A stretch of 64,000 nucleotides of DNA from an uncultured bacterium (GCA_905214625.1 CAJMMQ010000002.1:1-64000), one strand, 5' to 3'. Positions 46,201 to 55,740 are shown, numbered from the stretch's first letter. Numbers and translations: made by a program. Notes: generated by a model from the sequence alone, not told the origin.

Positions 46201-49200
46201 CATAGAAAGGTGTATTTATACCACAAGGATCATCAATATCTTCTGCAAAATCCGCAGCTACAGCCTGATTACCGTCATTTACCTGAATAAGCATCAAATA
46301 AGAACGGTTCGGTGTCAATGCAGAATAGAAGTCCACAGCCAAAGAATTCGTACCGGCATCATCGGTTGTACGGTAGAAATAATACTTACCTGTTCCATCC
46401 CCATTATCTCTTGCCAAATGTGGATGTTTACCATCGTCATAATTTGTATTATTTTCAAAATTTAATTTGAAATAAAGTGTATTATATTTTTGGTTATAAT
46501 ACTCTCCGCCCAAATCAGGATCATTATTACCGACCTCAACAACAGAATATTCTATTGCGCCTTCATAATCTTCTGCGTGTTGCGATAAATAATCCTCATA
46601 CTTCGCCTTGTCGATAAAACAAAAATCTATCGCTTCTATCTCATCTGTGCCTTCAGTTTTACCTAAACGTGAAAGCAAACGATCCCAATCGAGCTTAATA
46701 CTCATCATGGTTCGCTCATTCGTACAAGTAGCTTCCAGTTGCTTTACTTCCGCACTCGGTGTTGCCAGATATACACGGATATCGTCTATATACATATCAC
46801 CACCTGCCGTTGATTCACTGTTATTATCAACCTGAAGGACATAAGAATCATAAAGTGCATCATTCTCTACAATGAAAGAAAAATACATCTGCAACCAGTC
46901 GTTTGTTCCAGCTCCCGTTCCGGGCATACCTCCAGTTAGATAGTCTGTACGGCGTATCTGGCTTGAAGCATGACGATATATCGGCACATATACGTCTTGC
47001 CCCGTTGCATCATCCTTTTTTACTCCCATCACTGAGAAAAGCATACCGGCATCAGGAGTTGTAGAACTATATCCGGCACTCTTCACCCATGCCGTTACGA
47101 ACATCTCTGAACCGGAACACAGTTTCTGCTCAAAGGGCAAGCGGGCAATAACTCCGGCACGGTCAGAGGCATCAATAAACATATGATAAGTACTGTTTGG
47201 AAGAAGCTTTCCTGCATTATTAATCGTACCGCTAGTCCAATATTTATCTTCTATGAATCCATTCATGATTGAATAATATCCCCACTCAGGGAAGAATCCA
47301 TTTTGCCCTTTAAAATCAGTACCGTCGGCACCATCGTAGAACGAATAGCTGCTTGAGGTCCAATACAACGGGAATTGATAGAAATCAGACTGACCATAAA
47401 GTTCAGAAACGCTTGGATCATAATCGAAATCGAGCTTGGTAAGCAACTGATAGTTTTCACTCAAATATTCATCTGTACGGAACTGATAATACTTCAAATT
47501 ATCGTCCTGAATAGTGCCGTTTTCTATTTGCTCCAATTGCGTTTGCGTAAGCAATCTGGTATCACGCACAAAGGTCAAATTATATTTCGCAATATTATAT
47601 GTAGTACCTGCAACTGTTTTTGTAACATAAATAGTCGCAGTACTATGATTTGCATTAACATACTCTGTACCATCCGAATTATTAAGATTTGGATAATCAA
47701 ACTGGATTATACGTGACGTTCCGCTCAAAGATGTTGTCGCTAACGTTATTCCTGATTTATTATAATTATTATCAACCAGTTTTACATCTAATACATCAGT
47801 GTCGTCATCTATTTTTGCATCAGGAATTGCATACGACCGGGCATCCTTTGACAATGCCACAAGCTCTTTAGTATTATTTGAAATACGTGTAAACGGAAAT
47901 GAGATGTCATATTCTTCCAAATATTTTCCGGTTGTAGTACCTCCCTGATAATCCGCATTTTTCAGGCGCCCCATACCATTTTTCCATGTCACTGTGGCAC
48001 CGGCTCCTGTATCGCGGTCATCTACAGCCATGATATAGTAGATTATACGATGAGTAAGCGTAGGCTCATATGTCAGTCCGTCTGCCTGGTTTGACGGATA
48101 AAATGTGGATGAGCCGGAAGCATCGCTATAACTCTTTGTAAAGTCTGTATATCCTGACACATCACACCCCACAAGGTAATAGTTATTGTCAAAGGTCTGG
48201 GCTGCCGTTTCGCCAAACCAAGTTTTAAACTCTTCATCTGTCGGGACATAAAAGTTCATTTCCATAACATCAGACGTAGTAAGCGGCTTGCCTACATAAC
48301 CATTAGCTAAACGGTATGGAGTGGTGCCTACAGGAGTCAAAAGATCCCATACCTTGGTAGTTTCTGTGTTTTGTGTGCGGAAAGTTCCGTCCGTACGATA
48401 ACTGTACCAACGCTGATAAGATACAACACTGGAATTATTTAATTTGTCAGGCACTACCAAGTTTACTGATGATCCTTTATGAATATATATTGTGTCCATA
48501 TACACATGACTGGCCTGTATATTTGTACCTATCGGACTTGTATACCACATGGTTTCATCATTAAATGTATCCATATTTTTTGCGGCTTCTGATATTTCTG
48601 AACGTAAGTCAAACCATTTAGCCGCCTTATGCTGAATAGATACTTGGTCTATATCAGAAAAAGTATATTCATCCTTATTTATTGATAACTGATTTCCATT
48701 ATTGTCATACAATGTAATCTCGTTCATAGCAAGAGTCTCATAAACAATCTCACCATTTGTATTTACTTTTTTACCCGGAATTAACACGAATTGATAATAT
48801 TTGGAAGAAACTATTGATTCCGTAGGAATATAAAGGGTTCTTTCCCTCACAGTTCTATCTATATTAGAAAATGTATAAATAAGATTCCAATCATTTCCGT
48901 TTGATGAAGAATATACCTGTATCTCTTCAGGACGCAAAGATTCATTAGTTCCACCTCCACCACCATAATAGTAAATCGATGAAAGCCTCTTACTTTCTGT
49001 AAGTTCAACTGTAATAGTTCTTGGGCCACTACTTGCAGCATTCCACCAAGTATTGTCTTTATCTCCATCAAAAGCATTTTGTAAATTATCTGTGGAACCG
49101 TCATCAACAGTTACATAATATTTCATCACTACTGTTCCCGATGTTCTATACTTATCTCCGGCAACCCATTGAACATCATCTGTATTCTGAGCCACAACGT

Positions 49201-49264
49201 TCTGCGCAATAAATGCCGTACAGAAAAGAATGAGAAGTTTATATAAATTAAATATTTGTTTCAT
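43259..49264 (-). CDS. giant T9SS-exported adhesin-like protein, candidate fimbrial tip
   Basis: A 2001-residue exported protein and the last gene of the fimbrial operon, 17 bases after the pilin gene before it. Order: signal peptide (LLILFCTAFIAQNVVAQ); a discoidin/F5-8-type beta-sandwich (about 40-190: NAFDGDKDNTWWNAASSG, LYIPTESIVSSKYYQFVL); a long central region with at least one jelly-roll-like segment (WVKSAGYSSTTPDAG, GGDMYIDDIRVY); and a C-terminal sorting domain of the type A T9SS kind (the last roughly 85 residues, with SVWSAGGALLKKV and the end SQVTKIRVR). Mfa5 of Porphyromonas gingivalis holds the same operon position and route but has a von Willebrand A domain, which I do not see here. 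Base composition changes inside the gene, GC-rich in the last 700 bases and AT-rich before, which suggests an exchanged ectodomain. Ligand unknown. Confidence 0.85.
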   Translation of the reverse strand: MKQIFNLYKLLILFCTAFIAQNVVAQNTDDVQWVAGDKYRTSGTVVMKYYVTVDDGSTDNLQNAFDGDKDNTWWNAASSGPRTITVELTESKRLSSIYYYGGGGGTNESLRPEEIQVYSSSNGNDWNLIYTFSNIDRTVRERTLYIPTESIVSSKYYQFVLIPGKKVNTNGEIVYETLAMNEITLYDNNGNQLSINKDEYTFSDIDQVSIQHKAAKWFDLRSEISEAAKNMDTFNDETMWYTSPIGTNIQASHVYMDTIYIHKGSSVNLVVPDKLNNSSVVSYQRWYSYRTDGTFRTQNTETTKVWDLLTPVGTTPYRLANGYVGKPLTTSDVMEMNFYVPTDEEFKTWFGETAAQTFDNNYYLVGCDVSGYTDFTKSYSDASGSSTFYPSNQADGLTYEPTLTHRIIYYIMAVDDRDTGAGATVTWKNGMGRLKNADYQGGTTTGKYLEEYDISFPFTRISNNTKELVALSKDARSYAIPDAKIDDDTDVLDVKLVDNNYNKSGITLATTSLSGTSRIIQFDYPNLNNSDGTEYVNANHSTATIYVTKTVAGTTYNIAKYNLTFVRDTRLLTQTQLEQIENGTIQDDNLKYYQFRTDEYLSENYQLLTKLDFDYDPSVSELYGQSDFYQFPLYWTSSSYSFYDGADGTDFKGQNGFFPEWGYYSIMNGFIEDKYWTSGTINNAGKLLPNSTYHMFIDASDRAGVIARLPFEQKLCSGSEMFVTAWVKSAGYSSTTPDAGMLFSVMGVKKDDATGQDVYVPIYRHASSQIRRTDYLTGGMPGTGAGTNDWLQMYFSFIVENDALYDSYVLQVDNNSESTAGGDMYIDDIRVYLATPSAEVKQLEATCTNERTMMSIKLDWDRLLSRLGKTEGTDEIEAIDFCFIDKAKYEDYLSQHAEDYEGAIEYSVVEVGNNDPDLGGEYYNQKYNTLYFKLNFENNTNYDDGKHPHLARDNGDGTGKYYFYRTTDDAGTNSLAVDFYSALTPNRSYLMLIQVNDGNQAVAADFAEDIDDPCGINTPFYVTAQTLLRVNGEVVDPTTDFCAGQIFNFSAQMRVPVSEEDGTESYIIIDKGVYFDWFFGTEDEFLAENPEYGNVTLLSALTTFRDIYPDKENLTDVTAGDHETIDGQTVNLSQNMIDIINYYITTKTVDEGIHARLVLHKENLDITLLKSGLQLVIQPIPTLKSPDGSISDDMWAKVCWSYIPLELNASGDAPQLHAGFNAVKYPADDFNPGLRIGLSQIESTSVNQPIKVNLRGAQLVSDGASYIGMITSISPDVYNKIYLVDTDDPAYKNDTYFPADFSEYSLPIGTLKSLRAEEYDDQSSFEDYMEIYFDTQTTQANGFRFQPKEGYTYTFAVHFEEHGNNTTNACFGKFTVDMNVVPEYLVWNGTGATSNWNNDANWKRADATDLKNTDGTYTDNTENTTDKGFVPMLFSNVIMPKDSKAELYIAGFGDGGNGWVNTSRPDYMELPTENIQYDLMAYEKDGALTTQRYRVNICRDIHFELGAQMLHAEQLLYNKAWTDVEVTPGQWTAVSTPLQGVVAGDWYAPTTGKQETEYFKDITFNTTDYSRLNPAVYQRSWSTGATIVEEQTPNTSVSFNTTEWSSAYNDASVPYVAGGGFSIKGVLKDATSLLFRFPKADASYKVSTGTLNRDNAGKLLVSNMVDRSDPYTYVHSDKVTVTLTPSADGKYLMVGNPFMASLDVQAFVAANSDVLAQKYWYNSDVTSTAVTYDADTKTWSEGKYLAVPYSVFYVEAADPATATDGVTVTFMADMQEMGASNLPIPAPVSLKITAEDAEGSSSAAVRYAASASNGFGMEDAQMISGLTGNADNAPKVYTVAGNTAVSVNQLKDAQRIPLGVTAADGSVVTLTFSGVAAVKDAAIYDAELQSETPLHEGYQLTVNGPSYGRYFLIGHGSGTTGITETGADGNVSVSSIVPRQVVVTSDTALRSVSVWSAGGALLKKVMPNGNYTCTLNGVESGMVIVRTNTATGSQVTKIRVR

Positions 49265-49281
49265 ATCTTATGTCCTCCTTT

Positions 49282-50697
49282 TTATTTTTTGAACATATTA
49301 AGCATTTCATGACGCAGATAATCGAGGCCGAACTCAGGTGTACGTGTCTGTTTGCTATATAGCGGATAGTTCGTAAGATCAGCCGTGGTAAGTTTAACTG
49401 TATATGTGCGATTGTATGTTGCGCCATTATACTGCCACGTGACCAAAAGGCTTAGATCAAAAGTCTTGCCAGCAGATGCCGTAACATGGCCCTTAACCGT
49501 AGTAACTCCTGCTGCTTCGCCGTCAAAGTCAATGCCGCTGACACCGTCAGGCATATTCCATGTGCAAGACAGACCTGTAACACCGGCTGTTGCTCCATTT
49601 ATGCCATTTACGGTAAACTCAAACTGGCATCCTTCGGGCACTGTTATTTCATAAGTATCTTGAGTGAATCCCACAGTTACTTCCACCGGCATGCTGCCTA
49701 TCGGGCTTACCCAGCATTGCGCTGCGAGATCGAGGCCATAGTCGTTGAGCTGCAGCGTAAGCGGGAAGATGCTGTTGCGCGGAAGCTCGCTTCTTGCGGT
49801 GGTTGCCTCGTATGTAATGCCGTTCATCTCGTCAGTAGTAACGCTGACATTAAAAGGATGACCGGCAGGTGAAGAGTTTACATAAAAGTCAGGAATAACA
49901 AGTGTTCCTGTTGTACCTGTACCGTCAGCTTTCAGAGTTCCGTCACCAGGAACAGTTATATTCTTTGTCGTTGTGTATGTCGCTCCTTCCAACGTTTTAT
50001 CAGAGAAGAGAGTTATCTTGTCGGCATATCCGCCGAACGACAGGGCTGTAACCTTTGTGTTGGCCTTGCCTGATATGCTCATCCTTATCTTGCTGACCAG
50101 GCGGTCGAGACCGATAGAGATGCTCTTGGTGGCAGCCGTAACCACAACCGTCTGCTTTGCACTCATAGGGATAAACTTGCCCTCAGCAAAGTTAAGCTTT
50201 GCAGCAGGATCTTCAAGCACAATATTGTCTATATCAATACCCTTCTCTGTGAGAGATTCGCCGTCGCCCAATCCTGTAAGACTGCCCCACAGACCATCAT
50301 AATAAGTATCAATGTTGGCAAAGGCATAAACTGTGTAAGTGCCTTCTGGAAGCGTGAAGGGGTCTGACACCCACGACTTCAGATTGCCCTGCTGCGCTGC
50401 GGTGTTACCGGCAAATTCATCATCGGTGTTGGGCAACAGTTTTTTGGTAACAACATTGTTGCCGCCTACAATTAGCACGCAGAGGTTGTGCATATACTCA
50501 CCATTGGTGCCAACTTCGTCTGCCCTTGTGTTCAGGTCGCCTTCCTCACGTGCCGTAATGCTCAGCTGCAGCGTAGCGGTGCCGTCGCCGCCCTGGTCGA
50601 TGTCGTCGTCGAACGAGCATGAGGCAAGAGGCACGGCGCACAGCCATGGCAGCAGCCATAACATAGCCTTATATATATGTTGTTTCATTTTGTTCAT
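49282..50697 (-). CDS. FimA/Mfa-type fimbrial subunit lipoprotein (accessory/tip)
   Basis: A 471-residue lipoprotein (WLCAVPLASC lipobox) of the FimA/Mfa pilin superfamily. After the signal it has TATLQLSITAREEGDLNTRAD, the N-terminal region where an arginine-specific gingipain-like protease would cut to free the groove for strand exchange (T-R-A here). The middle (YMHNLCVLIVGGNN) matches the second core strand of such pilins. The C-terminal half has two extra immunoglobulin-like repeats (ITVPEGCQFEFTVNG; DLSLLVTWQYNGATYNRTYT). It is placed between a Mfa1-like subunit and the giant T9SS protein, the slot of accessory pilins in mfa operons. The ATG at 50697 is used, and 50688 is possible. Exact position in the fibre is inferred. 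Confidence 0.82.
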   Translation of the reverse strand: MNKMKQHIYKAMLWLLPWLCAVPLASCSFDDDIDQGGDGTATLQLSITAREEGDLNTRADEVGTNGEYMHNLCVLIVGGNNVVTKKLLPNTDDEFAGNTAAQQGNLKSWVSDPFTLPEGTYTVYAFANIDTYYDGLWGSLTGLGDGESLTEKGIDIDNIVLEDPAAKLNFAEGKFIPMSAKQTVVVTAATKSISIGLDRLVSKIRMSISGKANTKVTALSFGGYADKITLFSDKTLEGATYTTTKNITVPGDGTLKADGTGTTGTLVIPDFYVNSSPAGHPFNVSVTTDEMNGITYEATTARSELPRNSIFPLTLQLNDYGLDLAAQCWVSPIGSMPVEVTVGFTQDTYEITVPEGCQFEFTVNGINGATAGVTGLSCTWNMPDGVSGIDFDGEAAGVTTVKGHVTASAGKTFDLSLLVTWQYNGATYNRTYTVKLTTADLTNYPLYSKQTRTPEFGLDYLRHEMLNMFKK

Positions 50698-50729
50698 AAC
50701 GTCAGTGTTTTTTCGTTAAAGTCATTTTA

Positions 50730-52442
50730 TCACATAGGCAGAGTCTCAGGTTCGAGCAGCAGCCAGTCGTTTACGTAAACATCAAGAATAATGTTCTCGT
50801 CCTCGCCGGGCACGTCGTTTCCGAGCGAATAAATACTGCTGACCGTAAGTTTATAGATGTTGTTGCGCACAATGGCATACTCCATTATGCCCTTTGTGTC
50901 GTCATTGTTGTCGTTGCTGTGGCGCACCCACCATGTGTAATAGCATGTGGCGTCTTCGTATGTGCGCACTCCGTAAGACTGCAAGGCGTTACGGGTAACA
51001 ATGCCGTTCTGGTCGAGCTCAACTTTATAAGTTTCGTTCAGACTTGCCGAATAGCCGCAATTGCTGAGCATATATGCGCTCCATTTAAGACCGGCCTTTT
51101 CCTCTTCTGTAAGCGCAATACTCTCATCTTTACCGTTCAATTGTTCATTCAAGAATTCCTTATAGCCTGAAGGATCGTTGTCGAGCAGCGATGCCGCAAA
51201 AGTCTTTACGGCTGCCCAATTGTCGCAGGCATCGATTTTAGCGTCAAACTGACTGAAGTCGGCACCATACACGTATGTCATCATGTCTTCCATTGACGCA
51301 AAGAGGTGAGTGCCGAGGACGAAGAATGTTGCGCCGTCCTGATAGTTTGCCACGCCCTGCGGATGGAATGTTGCCTTGAACACCACGCCCGTGCTGTAGT
51401 CGCTGCCTGCCGCATCGGCTGCCGTAGTATTTTCGAGGGTATAGCCTATACGCTGCCATGTTTCGGCTCCGTCAGAGACAGAAGTGCCCGGCAGAACATA
51501 ACCGGCCCACCAGTTGGGGTCTGAAGAACTGTTCATAAACCATGTTCCGTAAAGATTTCCATTCTTGTTTGCCGTCCATGGGTCGAGCACGTAATTTGTT
51601 GCTGCGCCGTTCTCGGCAGCAGTTTCATTGCCGAGATAAGACAGATTGGTGCCGTTAACATCGTCAGCCACGCGCTTCAACAGATAGCTGCCTGCCGTAA
51701 GATTGTTCACCAGGGCTGCACCGGTTATCTCAACTGTGGCACCAGTATATGCCGGGTCGGTACAAGTATAAGATGCTTCGGCCTTATAGTCGAGCCTTGC
51801 TGCCATGCGCTCTACGTCTACCGTAGCCTTTGCGGGGTCACTCTCCGGGTTAGAATTAAGCGTGAGCGTGGCGTCGGCGGCTGATGTCATTACGAAGTCA
51901 GAATAGTCAGAGCCTGAGGCTGTCCATGCCGTGGTCTGTATATGATTGCGCACTTCGGCGAGCGTGAGCGACTTGCCTGTCCACCAGTCTGTGCCCGGAT
52001 TTGCCACCACGAGCACGTTGTATGTTCCGTCGTCGAGGTCTACCTGCTGCGGCGTTGTCTTATATGTGCGGTCGATACCGTTGCCCGGCTCGGTATAGCT
52101 TCCAATGTTAAATGTCGCCACAGCCATGATTGGAGTTGTACCAATGCTGTTCACTCCGTAAGAACCACTTCCCTGATAGAAGAAGGCCACGGCCGACTTT
52201 ATCTCGTTTTCATAATTTTGCCCTTTCTCCTGTCCGTCCCCAGTTTCGCCTCCCGTAGGATTAGAGCGCGTAGGCGTGCTTTGCTGCGATGCGAAGCTGA
52301 GCGAGACATAAGAAGATGCCGACATGCCGCCTCCGCCTGACGGAGCGGTGTCGATGTCTTCCTGCGCACAGCCGGCCGCAAGAGATGCCATAAGCAGGCA
52401 TCCCGCAACGCCCTTAACCGTATATAATATATTCTTGTTCAT
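50730..52442 (-). CDS. Mfa1-like fimbrial lipoprotein (accessory subunit)
   Basis: A 570-residue lipoprotein with a Sec/SPII signal (LLMASLAAGC). The N-terminal sequence SYVSLSFASQQSTPTRS has the arginine site expected for protease maturation. The C-terminal end IILDVYVNDWLLLEPETLP is the last-strand pattern (VYVNDW) of Mfa1/FimA subunits. The central segment, with KATVDVERMAARLDYKAEAS, also matches this family. It is larger than Mfa3-like accessory pilins but fits that role by position, directly after the anchor gene with 31 bases between. The reading frame runs on to 52517, but the lipoprotein signal begins at the ATG at 52442, which I use. Which subunit it polymerises with is not known. 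Confidence 0.83.
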   Translation of the reverse strand: MNKNILYTVKGVAGCLLMASLAAGCAQEDIDTAPSGGGGMSASSYVSLSFASQQSTPTRSNPTGGETGDGQEKGQNYENEIKSAVAFFYQGSGSYGVNSIGTTPIMAVATFNIGSYTEPGNGIDRTYKTTPQQVDLDDGTYNVLVVANPGTDWWTGKSLTLAEVRNHIQTTAWTASGSDYSDFVMTSAADATLTLNSNPESDPAKATVDVERMAARLDYKAEASYTCTDPAYTGATVEITGAALVNNLTAGSYLLKRVADDVNGTNLSYLGNETAAENGAATNYVLDPWTANKNGNLYGTWFMNSSSDPNWWAGYVLPGTSVSDGAETWQRIGYTLENTTAADAAGSDYSTGVVFKATFHPQGVANYQDGATFFVLGTHLFASMEDMMTYVYGADFSQFDAKIDACDNWAAVKTFAASLLDNDPSGYKEFLNEQLNGKDESIALTEEEKAGLKWSAYMLSNCGYSASLNETYKVELDQNGIVTRNALQSYGVRTYEDATCYYTWWVRHSNDNNDDTKGIMEYAIVRNNIYKLTVSSIYSLGNDVPGEDENIILDVYVNDWLLLEPETLPM

Positions 52443-52473
52443 AGGTTTTCGTGATTTAGGTTGGTCTTGTTTA

Positions 52474-53571
52474 TCACAGTTCCTCAAACTGCACCCGCTT
52501 GCTCCATCCCAGCACACTGATGCTGATGTTTATGTAAGCCAGGCGGTCGCCCTTGAGATAGAAGTCGAGCTGATAGTCGTAGCCGCGATCGAGGAATTCC
52601 TGTTCCGAGTAGCGGTATATCTCCTCGCTCGTGCGCAGACGGCTGAGCAGGTCGGGCAGGTTGACGCGCACCACTTCCATGTTGGTGTTTTTGTTCACTA
52701 TAGACAGTATGCCGTCGTCCTTTGCATCTGCATGATACAATATGCGCGATGTCATAAAGTCAGCATGAGCTATCTTGCCCACTCCGTCTATTGGGTCGCC
52801 GTTATGGTCGAAGGCTGGCGTGCGGTCGTCGGTGTTCCATGTTGCGTGCGGCGTGTAGACCACGGTGTTGGTATCGTCGAGCGAGTTGTCCCAGAGAATG
52901 TGCGAGTTGCGGTCGGTGATGGTCATGTCATAGTTTGCCACGTCCATCTGTGTGGGGTCGTCGAGCTCGCGCATTGTCACGTTGATTTTCTTGGTGTCGC
53001 GCATGAGCGAGATGGTGTGGTAAGTAGGCTTTCCGGCGAACACCTCAACAGGTTCAACCTCCATGCCGTGCCACAGAGTGTCGAGGGGCAGTCCGTGGTT
53101 GTCTACGAGGAACATGTCGCTGCCCTGCTGTGTTGTCTCGAGTCTGACGTCGAGAGCCGTCATGTCATCTCCGGCAGTAAGGTCAGAGCGGACGAAGCGT
53201 GCACGTCCCGACTCCATCTGCTCAGAGTAAGAGTTTTGTCCGGCAAGCACTATAAACTTATACTTGCCCGGGTCGAGGTCCATCTTCATTGAGTATGTAG
53301 GCACGGCCAGCGGCAGCGAGCTGCCAACGTTGGCCTCCGACCGGCGTGTGACATACTTGCCGTTTTCGTCGAACACGTAGACATCTACAGCTCCCACATG
53401 GTCGTTGAACATGTCAGCGCGCTCAAGATTGTAGTCATACTTGAAGTTGAGATACAGCCCCATAGGACAGTCGTCTCTGTCTTCGGTCATCATGTCGCAC
53501 GATGTGAACACCGGTGTCGACAAAGCCGCAATGCACAGCCAAGTCAGACGCTTTATTGAAAGATACTTCAT
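52474..53571 (-). CDS. Mfa2/FimB-type fimbrial anchor lipoprotein
   Basis: A 365-residue lipoprotein (STPVFTSC lipobox). It starts with EDRDDCPMGLYLNFKYDYN, the DDCP-x-GL-x-L motif that marks the FimB/Mfa2 anchor family, followed by VDVYVFDENGKYV. These proteins cap the base of the fibre, fix it to the outer membrane and limit fibre length. The C-terminal strand region ISVLGWSKRVQFEEL is present. It is placed directly after the shaft subunit gene, as mfa2 is in Porphyromonas, though 385 bases separate them here. ATGs at 53571 and 53577 are both possible. The signal fits either. Confidence 0.88.
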   Translation of the reverse strand: MKYLSIKRLTWLCIAALSTPVFTSCDMMTEDRDDCPMGLYLNFKYDYNLERADMFNDHVGAVDVYVFDENGKYVTRRSEANVGSSLPLAVPTYSMKMDLDPGKYKFIVLAGQNSYSEQMESGRARFVRSDLTAGDDMTALDVRLETTQQGSDMFLVDNHGLPLDTLWHGMEVEPVEVFAGKPTYHTISLMRDTKKINVTMRELDDPTQMDVANYDMTITDRNSHILWDNSLDDTNTVVYTPHATWNTDDRTPAFDHNGDPIDGVGKIAHADFMTSRILYHADAKDDGILSIVNKNTNMEVVRVNLPDLLSRLRTSEEIYRYSEQEFLDRGYDYQLDFYLKGDRLAYINISISVLGWSKRVQFEEL

Positions 53572-53882
53572 AAGCATATATATTTTTGTTTTTATTTTCG
53601 TTATTAATCTTTTGTCACATTGTCTTCGCGCGGTGATGTATTATCACATTTTCGCGTGGTGCTCTCCCCAATCCTTGGTGTCGGCGGCTCAAGCCTTTTT
53701 ATATTTTGGGCATTCCACTATGGGGGTGGTTTGCTTCGTTATCGTCAATAGTTGTTTGCGAACGCATTGTTCTGCTGTTGTTCCTCTCTTTGTGCCGGAA
53801 CAGCGGCACCTCGCTGTTTTATAGCCTCACCGAGCAGGCTTCCGCAAATAGGTTTTAAACCACTTGCTTCCTTTTTTAATAA

Positions 53883-53916
53883 CCGTGCACGGCCGGCCAT
53901 ACCGGCCGCACACGGG
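53883..53916 (-). terminator. hairpin between shaft-subunit and anchor genes
   Basis: A GC-rich near-perfect stem (CCGTG-CA-CGGCCGG with its complement), about 40 bases after the shaft-subunit stop. No good T-run follows on the minus strand. It is a likely partial terminator or mRNA-processing site that would leave the shaft transcript more abundant than the distal genes. The rest of 53578-53956 shows no gene. Confidence 0.55.
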
Positions 53917-53956
53917 TGTTGTCAATTAACTTTAACTTTTATGAAGTTCTATTTTA

Positions 53957-55690
53957 TTACAGATTTACATCCTGAGTACGCTTAGCCCAAGAGAGAACAT
54001 TGATTTCAACAGATATATAAGATTCTTTCTTGTCAACGGGCTCTGGAGTAACTTCTGTTACGTTAGGATCACCAAGGCTCTTAATGCTTTGAACGTTGAT
54101 TTCGTACCAGTTGTTGCGGAGAACACCATAACGGCCAAGATATTCATCAGACTTACCGGCATAAATACTATTACCTGTTTCATAAGTTGCATCCCAAGGT
54201 GTCTGAGTTTCATCAAAGTGTCTGATGTAAACAGGATAATAAGCATCTCCGTTTGCATAATACTCTAATGTAATATGGTCATTAGCAAGAGTTGCAGCAT
54301 TTGCAGGATATGCAGCAGCATCAGCTTTCAGTTTGCCCTTACCTGATTCATTAAGAACAATTGTTGCAACGGTACGTTTTCCGGCAGCTTCTGTTGAGAA
54401 TGTAACATCAAAGTCAGTTTCTGATGAAAGTGCTTTACCCTGGTCTACATTTACCTTAGCCCAAGCATTGAATGTAACATCATTCAGCAAACGTGCCGCA
54501 ACTTCTTTCTTTACATCAGCTACTTGCCATATAACATCCCTATTACCATCCACAGTATAGAACTCTGTACCGCCATTGAATGTAGCCTTAACAATAACAC
54601 GTGTAAGATTCTGCTCAAGCATCATATCCAAGCTTGTCGTATTCTCAAAACAATAAGCTGCAGTTTCTCCGTTAGCAGGATTAACAGTCGGCAGAGTTGC
54701 ATGCTCACCGCCAACAGTAGTGAGACCGCCAACACCAGTGGTGCTATAATTATAGTCATCACCCCAATAAACTCTATAAAGTCCGCTTGCAATGGATACT
54801 TCGCCTACAAAACGATAATCGGTTGAACGAGTTGCCTTATAAGCTTTCCATGTATTAAAGTCTGTAACATCACGAACCAGCTTGTTGGTCTGGTTTGTAT
54901 TGTCAAGAGCCCATCCGTCAATTGTATAAGTAAGATTAGATCCGTCAGTTACAGTACCATTGGCACCATTCTTTACAGTTACCTTAGCCTCAGCTCTTTC
55001 AACATAAATTGTTGCAGCAGGATTAGCATCTGCCTCAGCCTTTGTCTTAAAGATTTTGCTGCCGTCGATAGTAACAAGCGGACCTACAACATTTGCATTT
55101 GTCGGTGCTGTTGTACCACCAACAGCATCAGCCATAATGGCATTTGACATCAGCAGACCATCATCATGCCAGCTGTAGTCAGTACCGATAGCTGTTTTAA
55201 CAGCATCATTAAGTTCTGAAAGACTTTTGCCTGTAGCAGCAGCTCCGTTAACATTCAACGCACCACCTTCTGCAATAGAGAGCAGCCCATTATGGTTGAG
55301 AACTACCAAAGCCTTAATATCACCAGACACGCTGTTAATCTCCTGAGTAATCTTAGCTGTTGTTGTGATGTTGTCTGTTGTAGTGCCTTCAGGAGAGAAG
55401 TTCAGATCCATTTTGTAGGCACTGCTTACCCTATAATCATTATCAGACTCTCCCTTAACAAACAAAATAAGTGTTGCATTCTTTACCTCATACTCTGCAG
55501 GTGTGCCATCGTCAAAATTATCGTTGGCACGTGTACCAGGCTGCGTAGGGAGCTGAATGGCAAGATTTATATAACCCTTACCTTTATCATTCCACTGCGG
55601 CTGTCCACCATTGTCGATGATGTCTTCGCTTGAACAAGCTCCCAGCATCAGCGCTGCCAATGCGAAGGAAAATAGTTTTACTTTTTTCAT
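53957..55690 (-). CDS. Mfa1/FimA-type major fimbrial subunit
   Basis: A 577-residue lipoprotein (LAALMLGACSS lipobox) that is the probable shaft pilin. After the lipobox, GYINLAIQLPTQPGTRANDN holds the arginine processing site. It is followed by the core strands with VKNATLILFVKGESD, and the long central and C-terminal domain ends in YISVEINVLSWAKRTQDVNL. The conserved SIKSLGDP before the last strands is also typical of Mfa1. It is the first pilin gene in the operon, preceded by the DUF3868 gene and followed by a hairpin, as expected for the most abundant subunit. Base composition is more AT-rich than in the neighbouring anchor gene. The length is in the range of Mfa1 proteins. Confidence 0.87.
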   Translation of the reverse strand: MKKVKLFSFALAALMLGACSSEDIIDNGGQPQWNDKGKGYINLAIQLPTQPGTRANDNFDDGTPAEYEVKNATLILFVKGESDNDYRVSSAYKMDLNFSPEGTTTDNITTTAKITQEINSVSGDIKALVVLNHNGLLSIAEGGALNVNGAAATGKSLSELNDAVKTAIGTDYSWHDDGLLMSNAIMADAVGGTTAPTNANVVGPLVTIDGSKIFKTKAEADANPAATIYVERAEAKVTVKNGANGTVTDGSNLTYTIDGWALDNTNQTNKLVRDVTDFNTWKAYKATRSTDYRFVGEVSIASGLYRVYWGDDYNYSTTGVGGLTTVGGEHATLPTVNPANGETAAYCFENTTSLDMMLEQNLTRVIVKATFNGGTEFYTVDGNRDVIWQVADVKKEVAARLLNDVTFNAWAKVNVDQGKALSSETDFDVTFSTEAAGKRTVATIVLNESGKGKLKADAAAYPANAATLANDHITLEYYANGDAYYPVYIRHFDETQTPWDATYETGNSIYAGKSDEYLGRYGVLRNNWYEINVQSIKSLGDPNVTEVTPEPVDKKESYISVEINVLSWAKRTQDVNL

Positions 55691-55740
55691 AATTTAAAAA
55701 ATTGAGTTGGTTAAAAAATATTTTTATTAATTCTCATGTT

